From the NCBI GenBank assembly GCA_014529385.2, contig CM043943.1, positions 100,940,355 through 101,004,354 of the forward strand: 64,000 nucleotides of DNA, in the 5' to 3' direction. Shown piece after piece: positions 47,170 to 56,200 of this stretch. Made by a program: the position numbers and the translations under genes. Under the pieces are notes generated by a model, which did no database searches, had not been told where the DNA came from, and saw only the letters and a program-made list of their open reading frames with translations. Within the stretch, counting starts at the first letter, position 1; the number at the start of each line of letters is the position of its first letter. This stretch comes from Adiantum capillus-veneris (taxonomy: Eukaryota; Streptophyta; Polypodiopsida; Polypodiales; Pteridaceae).

Positions 47170-48924
47170 GTGCGTGTTACAGGTGTCAAAGCTAGGCCTA
47201 GTTGTTATCCATGTCACACCTGCTGAATTAGCTTACAGCCTACCCTATGGACTATCATTTACTTTTAACTATGTATCAAAGTCAATATACATCAAATATA
47301 TCATCAAAGTTAAGACCTATTCTTTTTTTGTAAAAAATGGACAACAATCAAGTAGATCTCTTGGTCAACAAAGAAGGTTGATCCCCTTTTTTTAAAGAGA
47401 GATCTATTAGTGCATTGTTTATTGAAAGCAAGCTTTAAAAGATCAATGTAAACAATCTGACCAAAATCGGATAGAGTCTTGTTTGTAATTGTGGAATTTT
47501 TTTTTAAAAAATCTAGTAAATGCCATCTCTAAATGAGACCATACCGAGTAGTTCAAGGCTTAGTACCATAAATAAAAAGCTCTCGTCTATTGAATTAGAT
47601 ATGTACCTATATGTGCCATATGTACCTTTGCTTTGCCAAATAAAGGTGTGCTTTGCCAATATTAGTTCAAACCACTCTTAACTATGTATGCAAGTTTACC
47701 CTATGGACTATCGTATGTCGCATGTAGCACCAAAGCCAAAAAATAGGCTTCTTTTTTATATTTTAAAAAAATGGCTACATCTTGTTTGTATTTTGAAGAA
47801 TTAGTTTAGAAACCAGTAATTACTATACCTTTGGGAACCCTCACAGGAGGATTAAGCCATTTGAACAATGTAGACAACTTTAAGTAATCATGCAATCATA
47901 GAAAATGACATTATCATTTAGTTTATCCAATGGCCTTCACTATATCAAAAAGTTTGAGCACAATATCTAAATCAAAATCAACCATCAAGTAAGACTTCTC
48001 AATATAATCTAAGTGTGTTTCTTTTGTTCCGAAAGACATTGTTTTTTAAAAAATCAATCAAATCTAAGTATTTTAGATATCATTTTGCAACAATTAGAAT
48101 CCAAAAAAACTTATGAGCACAACCACTATTGAGGCCCTCAATAAGAGGATTATACAATTCATAAAATTAGTATCAAGTTCGCAAACGCTTCTGTTGACGT
48201 CTCAATCTTTTCTTTTTAAATTACTTATGCAGTCAAGAAGGTATCTATTAGTTGATTCAGGCTTAATGTACTTTGATATAAGTAGCTTTTTTTAAAACAA
48301 GCTGAAATCAAAGTAAGCAGGCTCTCAATATGTAAACAAATACCTATTATTAGATTACCCAAAATCAAACATTATCTTGCTTGTAATTAGAACAATTTAT
48401 TAAAAAATTCAATTTATGCCATCTCAGAGTGAGAACTCCATGGGAGTTTTATGGCTTACTAACCATAGTGGGTATCAAGTGTGATCAAAGAAAATTTTTC
48501 TAGTAAGTGTCAACCATATCCAGCCACATAAAAAGTTAACTTGCCACTATATTAGAAACTTATGCACCATCCTCATAGCAAATGCCTTTTTTTCTAATGT
48601 CCTCTTGTATGTATTCAATTTCAGTTGATAACCTTTCCTCCATGTATGCCATCTCACAACAATATCCTACACGGGAGGGTTATGGATTTCCAAGCAAAGT
48701 GGGTAAGTATGATAAAACAACAAGTATGATAAAATCCAGTTTATAATGGAATTCATGAGACCCTCGACAAGAGGATTAAGGTTTTTCCCTTGCATCTACC
48801 ACATGATAACCTATATGTAGCTCCCGATGTATAAATCAAGATTGCATGACTCCTATCACCAGTAGTCAACACAGTCATTCCAACAATACATATATATATT
48901 ACCAATTAAACATATATATACTAC
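47170..48924. repeat. Degenerate tandem array, ~295-bp unit, left part
   Basis: Recurring words 'tcttg.ttgta' (47478, 47783, 48373) and '.agaggatta' or variant (47848, 48143, 48437) are about 295 bp or twice that apart; 'gccatctc' occurs at 47523 and 48419. The array is interrupted by the Tat-like element and continues at 61046. Confidence 0.6.
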
Positions 48925-51290
48925 TGATAGCCGTTTTTTTGGCTCTTTGTAATTTCCACAGTGAGTTACCTCACCCTACCAAAATCACCCAAACACTGTG
49001 GCTATCCCTACCATTTCACTGTACATAGGCGTGCGTGAGTCACGGGACTTTTCCCATATCTTCTTAAAAACCCTCAGCTAGCTAGTCACTGGGCTAGGTG
49101 AGCCAAAAAAAATAAAAAAAATAAAAGTATATTATGGCCTCTTTGTGTGTAAATATTTCATTGTATATATGGCCTAAATATAGGGATTTTTAATAATTAT
49201 TTTGGTATTTTATTTAAATATTTCTACTTAGGTATGTGTTTTATGTACACCTTCTTTCATCCTCTTACACCATAATTATATTTTTTATTTTTATTTTTTT
49301 TGCCAATATGTACATACTCTAACCTCATATTTTTCCTTTATACAAATCACTCCCACATTTTCACCCTCACCCTCATGAAAAAAAAAAAATTGATTTCTAC
49401 TCATTGGTTACTTTTATTATATTATTTACTTGCATACCTTTTCCTCTTTCACCCAAAATAATTCAAGGAGGGACCATATCATATGATTCCAATATCTTTC
49501 CATATCCATAACTCCTCCATATTTTTATTATTATTTTTACTCATTATTCTAACACCATGTGCTCATTGAGCTAAAGTCCATGAATAGTCCATACACTAGT
49601 CCCACCATGTATATATTTCTTATTTCACCAATAATCCTCCTCCATGCATGGGTCAAGGGCAACTTGAATGCTTTGTATTATAATATGACAAAGGAGGGGC
49701 TCACTCTTGGATGCATTGTACAAATTCAACAAAGGAGGGGACCACTAAAAGACTTTTGCAGGCATAAAAAACAGGCTTTTTGGTGAGAATTTTGGCACCT
49801 ATCTCCACTCCGAATTTGGAACGGTGGTCAAAAGAGAAAATGTAGCCCACGCTCTGAATAATCACCCCAAATTTTTTCATGATTTTTGGAGCTACCAGCT
49901 GTGAGCTATGATTTTTTTAGTGGACCCCAGTTTTCCCATGCTATGCAGCCACACTCTCTCTTCCACTTTATCATTTTCCTCTTTCACACACACTTCTCCA
50001 CTCATCATCCCCATCTCTCTCACCACTCCTCTCTGCACACTGCTCACCTTCTCCTCAACCTTGAAGAATAAGAGAAACCATGGTGAACTCATACCTCCCA
50101 CACACAATTCCATTCCAAAATTGACCACCTAGTCTCATTTTTCCTCCTCCAAATTACCCATATCTATCAAAAAACCACAAAATTCAGCCTCTTCTCTTAA
50201 AAGATAGCATCATGGTGGTTGATTACTCAGCTTCAATTACCTTGTCTCTCAAGGAAGGTCAAGAGTGGAGAAAAAATGTACCGTCAAAGCTAGTGGACCG
50301 TCAACAAGCGTCAAAATTGGCCCTACTCAAGACACTTGGAGCATCAACCCTGTAAGAAATCCACCTTTTCTTACCTCTTAAGAGTTTTTCTTCCTTATTT
50401 GTATCCTACATGGATACTCCCATTGTAAATATTCAATTCCATTTGTAAATTAATACTAACTCTACTAACACTAACCCACTATGAAAAGTCCTATCACCTC
50501 CATTTCTCTCCTCTCTCTTTCCCCACCAACTTCTTGATAATTCCAAGCAAAAGAAATTAGATAAATTGCTGAAAATCTAACCCAACCATGGTTAGAGGAG
50601 TAACCCTAGCCTTCAAAATTGCTATAAAAGGAGGGTGTAGCTAGCATAAAAGGGGGAGCCATAAGCAAGAGCACTATGCTATAGCTTGAGAAGCCAAGCT
50701 CAACCTCTCTAGAAGGAGCTCTTGAGTGGAAGCTCATTGTCTTATGCATGTGCATGTGTTGTAATAGGGGATTAGCAAGGGAAATCTATGCCATTGTAAG
50801 AGAGAGAGAGTGATCATTCAATTGAGAGTAGGAAATCTATCATTTCTCCTACTAGTGTAAGCCCAACATTCGCTGAATCAAGGAGGGTGGATTTGGACTA
50901 ATCTTGGATATTTTGTCTCCCTTCCAACGTGAAGTAATGGACAACAATGATGCGTAAGTGTCTTGGTTTTTTTTTAAGTTCTTGATAGCTTGTCTCTGGT
51001 GTTGTCATCAATCTAGCCATAAATCCCACATACTGTAAGAGGGCGACAGGGTGGAGAGGACTCCCCTGGCCTTAAGACAGTGATTGGGGTGGCTTTTCTA
51101 GTGATGTGTTGTGGTGAAATTTACGCAAGCTATGTTGAACAAGTACTAATATCACTTTGATTTGTCATGACAGATTTGTAAGAAGGTATTAATGCAACAA
51201 GCACCCCCTCCCCCTTTCTCTCTCTTTCTTAAATATATAGTTGTGTTTGCTTGATCATCGCCGATACGTTTCAAAGCAGCCCGAGCACTA

Positions 51291-51328
<38 letters not shown>

Positions 51329-51589
51329 GTGTTTTAGTGTGTGAGAGTATTCCATTGGTGTTAGGGTTAGTGTAATTCCTTGCTTGTTTGTGGGTTTCTC
51401 TAACGATTCTCCTCTTTTGCGTCCTAGTTCGCTCTTAAACTAGGTGGTGCCCCTTGTGTAGTTGGGATTTGGCGGTGGGTTTGTTGTTTTGGTTTGTGTT
51501 GTGTTGTGCCCCAGTCCCATTGAGCAGCACGGGAGCCTTGAAGGGTGTCTAGAGGCCACTCTTCTTGTTGCCCGCCCTGGACTGCCTCA
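48925..51589 (+). repeat. 5' LTR of the Tat-like element, 2665 bp
   Basis: Contains a TATA box at 50623 and a CT tract at 51290-51328. It holds about 190 bp (51092-51281) that the 3' LTR lacks. Short frames shared by both LTRs (75, 61 and 74 codons) are not supported as genes. Confidence 0.95.
50623..50630 (+). promoter_or_regulatory. TATA box of the 5' LTR promoter
   Basis: TATAAAAG; the matching box in the 3' LTR is at 60259-60266. Transcription would be expected to start about 25-35 bp downstream, which puts R and U5 at about 50655-51589. Confidence 0.65.
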
Positions 51590-51592
51590 AAT

Positions 51593-51610
51593 TGGTGCCC
51601 CCACGGAGGA
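51593..51610 (+). promoter_or_regulatory. Primer-binding site
   Basis: TGGTGCCCCCACGGAGG, three nucleotides after the LTR end. The TGG pairs with a tRNA CCA end. Primer tRNA not identified. Confidence 0.7.
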
Positions 51611-51663
51611 CGGCTTGTGTATTTTTGTGTAGAATTAACCTTTAGCATAGTCAAGTAGTTTGC

Positions 51664-51876
51664 ATGAATCACGAAGCTTTGTATGATCCCTTCATTCCCA
51701 TTGCAAGGCAAAAGGTACACATAATTGTTAGTACTAAGTTGCAATTTCAACGTGTCATTCGTAGAATTTTAGGTCCTCTTAGGTTGGCCGAGATAAACGC
51801 TTCAGTAAATCCTTTTATTTTGCTTCTCATTAGGTACGACCTTAGTTTGGACGTCTATATTTTTGTTTTGTTTTAA
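51664..51876 (+). CDS. Accessory ORF a1, 70-aa conserved leader protein
   Basis: 70 aa, MNHEALYD to YIFVLF. Homologous without gaps to the 70-aa frame in the 5' LTR of the Ty3 element at 13936-14148 (43 of 70 identical; strongest at VSTKLQFQR and at PFIL, IRYD, SLD) and, more distantly, to the next frame downstream (a2). Starts 75 bp after the primer-binding site, at the head of the interior. The C-terminal third is hydrophobic; no signal peptide or known domain recognised. Substitutions relative to the other element are largely synonymous. Role unknown; candidates are a regulatory leader peptide or an RNA- or membrane-binding accessory protein. Confidence 0.7.
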   Translation: MNHEALYDPFIPIARQKVHIIVSTKLQFQRVIRRILGPLRLAEINASVNPFILLLIRYDLSLDVYIFVLF

Positions 51877-51897
51877 GCATTAGGACATGCATAGGCC

Positions 51898-52116
51898 ATG
51901 GATAATGGCCCAGGAATAGAGGTTTTTCCCTTTCATTTTACTCCACACATTAGAATAAACGTTGCAATTAGTAGAAAGATCCATTTTCAACAACGAATGG
52001 TGTTCATGTTTGGTGCCCAAAGAGCAGGAGAAATTCTTGCATCACCAAACCCTATCATTCTACCTCTCATCAACTACCACACTTCCTTTGATGTACATGT
52101 GTTCATTTTATTTTAA
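51898..52116 (+). CDS. Accessory ORF a2, 72-aa paralogue of a1
   Basis: 72 aa, 21 bp after a1 and in the same register. It shares the layout of a1: PH-RINVAISRKIHFQQRM against RQKVHIIVSTKLQFQRVI, then G-QR-GEI-ASPNPIILPLI against G-LRLAEINASVNPFILLLI, and the ending FDVHVFILF against LDVYIFVLF. Same length and same end point, so a1 and a2 look like a tandem duplication that diverged long ago. Unknown function. Confidence 0.65.
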   Translation: MDNGPGIEVFPFHFTPHIRINVAISRKIHFQQRMVFMFGAQRAGEILASPNPIILPLINYHTSFDVHVFILF

Positions 52117-52142
52117 AATGAAATGCAGCCCGGCAAAGTAGT

Positions 52143-52697
52143 GTGTATGTTTGTTTTTTCTTTGTCCAAGTTGTTACAAGAAACAAAAAAACGATCATTT
52201 ATTCTAATTGGGAATGTGTGTGCAGTGAAAGTTCAATCCTTAGAGATCTAGCTCTATTACCAATTGAGTTGCAGGAGCAAGTAGTAAGGCGTCTCCCTCA
52301 TAACAAGAGGGTGGTGAAGTTAAGACGGAAGGTCCTACGCGTTGATTCCATTTTCCTCTTGTTGTTGGGCACTAAGGAAGACCGCGCATTCATCCAACTA
52401 GTGTGTGCCCTAAGATTGGTAAATAGAGTGAAATTTGGCGTTTGGCGAGTGCATTTCACCATTGAGGAAGACTCTTCAGGAAACTTGCGGCCAGAGTTCA
52501 TGCTTCATAGGCTCACATTTGGTGAATTTTTCCCTCATTTGCGTCTTATTAATAGTCTTCCTTTCGCTTTCAACAAAGGAGATAGGGAGCTATTCAGAGC
52601 TTGTCTTAATAAAGAGAGCATAGAGAAGATTGCAAATTTGTATAAATTCTCATCCTTCTCTACTTTCTATGACACCTTGTTCATAGAGACATTGTAA
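52143..52697 (+). CDS. Accessory ORF b1, 184 aa, unknown
   Basis: The first ~30 residues (MYVCFFFVQVVTRNKKT..) follow a TTTTTTCTTTGTCCAAG tract that resembles a 3' splice site, so the true N-terminus may differ. From residue 38 (LPIELQEQVVRRLPHNKRV) to about 160 it aligns with b2: VRRLPH, ED-FIQ-CAL, V-V-F, HRL-F-EF, LINSLPF-F, R-L--A. The LPxELxxxVxRRLP start is reminiscent of an F-box, but the rest of an F-box is not clear. No transmembrane segment or zinc site. 26 bp after a2; the ORF ends 46 bp before b2. Confidence 0.68.
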   Translation: MYVCFFFVQVVTRNKKTIIYSNWECVCSESSILRDLALLPIELQEQVVRRLPHNKRVVKLRRKVLRVDSIFLLLLGTKEDRAFIQLVCALRLVNRVKFGVWRVHFTIEEDSSGNLRPEFMLHRLTFGEFFPHLRLINSLPFAFNKGDRELFRACLNKESIEKIANLYKFSSFSTFYDTLFIETL

Positions 52698-52743
52698 ATC
52701 TCTTTATGCTTTTGAATGATTTAGCCATAATCCTAAGGAGTTT

Positions 52744-53202
52744 TTGTCCAGGAATTTTGTAGCACAAGTGGAGTCTTTAAATCTTGCAAACTTGATCGGA
52801 CTTGATGAGGATGTTCTTTATGAAATTGTGAGAAGGTTGCCTCACTCCGACTGTGTGGAACTTGAAGGAAAGGAGCTCCTAGTCAATTGCTACTTTCTCA
52901 CGGCCTTCGACGAGCATGAAGATCTAGTTTTTATACAAACCGCTTGTGCATTGGGAATTGTAGAGCAAGTGCAATTTATCACTTGGGACATGGTTGCTCT
53001 TTTGGATCCAGAAAATGAAGCTCTAGAGATTTCTGTTTATCGCCTTAGCTTTGAAGAATTTCAACCCTTCTTAGAGCTCATCAATAGTCTACCCTTTTGT
53101 TTTGATCAAACAAATCGAGACCTTATTGAAGCTTGGATAGCTAAAGAAGAAAACCTAGAGTGGTATTTTCTCACTTCTTCATTTGCAGGCGAGTGGTTCT
53201 AG
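52744..53202 (+). CDS. Accessory ORF b2, 152 aa, paralogue of b1, no ATG
   Basis: Open from 52744, but the first codon is TTG and there is no ATG before residue 72 or so. The start of homology with b1 lies near residue 19 (GLDEDVLYEIVRRLPH), so the real start must come from a non-AUG codon, frameshift or splicing: GAGTTTTTGTCCAG at 52739-52752 looks like a splice acceptor. Matches b1 over about 115 residues (VRRLPH, ED-VFIQ-ACAL, YRLSFEEF, LINSLPFCF). Acidic. 49 bp before the gag-pol ATG. Unknown function. Confidence 0.66.
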   Translation: MSRNFVAQVESLNLANLIGLDEDVLYEIVRRLPHSDCVELEGKELLVNCYFLTAFDEHEDLVFIQTACALGIVEQVQFITWDMVALLDPENEALEISVYRLSFEEFQPFLELINSLPFCFDQTNRDLIEAWIAKEENLEWYFLTSSFAGEWF

Positions 53203-53251
53203 ATCTCTATTGTATCCCTTATTGTAACTCGTGTGGTAATCTTTCATAATA

Positions 53252-56200
53252 ATGGAGAGCCAACGCCAAATGTCTGGATATCCTCTTTTCTTTGGAGAGC
53301 CTGGAGAGGATGCAGAATTATTTTTAGCAAATTTCAAGATGTCTTGCCGTATCAAGAGGATAGTAACCGATCAAGAACGTGTAGAAATGTTTGAGGTGGT
53401 CCTTAGGAAAGATGTTAGTACTTGGTTTGACTCTTTGCCTGAGGAAGTTAAGGGGAATTACACAGAAGTTTTGAATCGTTTTAAGAGATACTTCTTTGAT
53501 CCCCAAAACACTCAAAAACTATGGCAAGACATTGTTTCTCATAAGCAAAAAGACTTAGATGACTACTACTTGTACAAGCAAGAGTTTCTACGTCTTTGGG
53601 CTCTATGGATACGAAATGTTGCTAACCCTGGTGATGGTGCAGAATTTTTAAAGAAGGAGAGGTTCATAGCCGGACTCTTTCCTGACCTTAAGGTAAAAGT
53701 TGAGGCGGGTGCACCTGCTACTTTTGATGCAGCTGAAACTAGGGCTGCTGAGAAGTATAGGAAACTCAAGTGCTTAAGGGGAGAGGTTCCAATAGAAGGT
53801 CTTAGACCCAAAGGTAAGTCACAAGCATCAACATCGAGGGAGATTCCTGAGGTAACGGCGGAAGTAATTGAGAAGTTAAACGAATCTTTAAGCAGCCTGT
53901 CAATTCACCTTGCACAAGCTGTAGGTCCAAAGGGAAGAGCAAAGAAGTCTGAAGAGCGAGATCCACGACCTAGGAGAGTCTTGCAATGTTGGAATTGCGG
54001 AGAGTCTGGACATGGGATGTATAATTGTCCTTGGCCCCGTGGGGAGCCAGGGAGGCCTAACTTGAATTACCCAGTGATGAATGCAGGTGAAGGAACTGGT
54101 CAACAACCAAGGCTTCTACAAAGGCCAAATGGACCAAGACCACCTCCACAAGGGGTAGAAGGAGTTCCACCTTTGCCAGATCCAAATGTGCATGTGGTAG
54201 AGGTGACAAATTCAAATGAGGTTGACATGGAAGCCAATGGAATTAAGCGTGGCCGAGGAAAAGGTAAAGAGAAAGAAGGAGTCACATCACAGAGTGACCA
54301 TGGACAAGGCAAGAAGGCAAAGGAAACCAAGGAAACCAAGAGGACTCGACGTCGTATCAACCTCCAAGACTTCCCTCTTGGACATGGTATGGCTCCGTAC
54401 AACTTGTTGGAAGACATGAGAGGTAAGGGTCCTGATATTTCATGGCCTCAATTTCTTGCATTATGTCCACAAGTTAGGAGGGATTTAACAAGGGCAGTTA
54501 GCACTAGGAGAAAGGTAAAAGAGAGTGTGCCTGTTGTAAAAATTGCACAAGCTGAAATGAATGAGGACATTACACCGGTGCTAGACTGTTACATCAAAGG
54601 AAGATTGGTTAGGAAAGGTCTAGTGGATGGGGGTGCACAAATTTGCATCATGACAGAGGGACTCATGCAAAAACTAGGCATGCACATCCATGAGACACCT
54701 GAAATTAGGGTCAAGATGGCAAACAATAGCAAGGCTAGGTGCGTAGGCATTTGTAAAAATGTTTTTGTGGAGGCCTTTGGCATTAAGAAGGCAGTGGATT
54801 TCTATGTCATGTCTACCAAGGGAAATGGTTACCCATTTATCCTAGGAAGACCATGGCTAATGAAAATGCGAGCTTTGCAGGATTGGGAGAGTGGAAAGCT
54901 AATTTGCAGGAATGACAATCACAAGAAGGTTGTCTTTGACATGAAGGAGCAACGCCAAGAGGAGCTCCATGAAGAATCATCTCAAAGTGAGACGGACGAA
55001 GGTTGGACCGATAGCACTTCAGAAGAAGAAAGTAGCGGCAGCATTACTGAAGAGGAGTCTTCCATCGAAGTCATGGGGGTAAGGTTTAAGCCAAGCAACC
55101 AAGAGACCTCTTGTCAAGGCTTGGAGGAGGTAGGTCCTCAAGAGAACGAAGGTGATCAAGATGAAGGGATGCTGGAAGGTATGCTATCAACAACACTTAC
55201 AAAGGATGAAAGAGAGGAGTTCAAATGTGTGCTAAGGAAGTTTCCTAGGCTTTTTGCTAAAGACTACACCGATGTGCGTGGAGTAGATGCTGTTCAACAC
55301 AAAATTGAGTTGAAGCCAGAGGCCACACCTAAGGCTCAGAAGCTACGAAGGCTAGGAGTCATCAAGGAGCAGGCTTTACTCAAGGAGGTAAGAAAGCTTC
55401 TAGCAGCAGGGTTCATTTATCCAGTGGAGAATTCAGAGTGGGTCTCTCCTGTTGTTGTCACTCCTAAGAAGAACGGCAAGTGGAGGGTGTGTGTGGATTA
55501 CCGTCCCCTCAATGAGGCAACAAAGAGAGATCACTTTCCCCTCCCATTCCAGGATGAGATACTAAATGAGGTAGCTGGTCATGAGAAGTACACTGTGTGT
55601 GATGGCTACTCAGGCTACTTTCAAATAGGTATCGCATTGGAAGATCAATTGAAAACAACCTTTATTACTCCTTGGGGTTGTTATGCTTTTAGAGTCATGC
55701 CATTTGGTCTGACAAATGCTCCTGCAACATTCCAACGTTTCATGAACATGGTGTTTCAAGCATTCTTTGGAAAGTCAATTAGGGTGTTCATTGATGATTT
55801 CTGCATTTATAGCTCAAAATCATTGCATCTACAAAGGGTAGAAGAAGGTTTAAAGAAGCTCTATGACATGGGAGGTCAACTCAACCCCGACAAGTGTCAC
55901 ATAGGTGAGGATGAAGTGATCTTGCTCGGTCACAAGGTTTCCTATAAAGGCATTGAGGTGGATCCTTCAAAGGCAAAGGCTCTTATTGAGCTCCCATCAC
56001 CAAAGAGTCTTAAGGAGGTCATCTCTTTCATTCAAAAAGTGAAGTATATGTCACGCTTTATTCACTTAGCTTCGGAGTTGCTTCATCCTTTGCAAAAGTT
56101 GACACAACAAGTAGAATTTGCATGGTCTGATGAGCTTGAAGAGTACTTTTGTAACATTAAAGTCATTTTGTCGGAGCTACCAACACTCATGCCTCCTTGT

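Noticed and set aside
49559-50132. Frames of 75, 61, 74 and 78 codons in the 5' LTR, repeated at 59195-59768
   Set aside because: Identical in both LTRs only because the LTRs are young copies; overlapping on both strands, with no conserved partner elsewhere except a degenerate stretch at the left-edge LTR.
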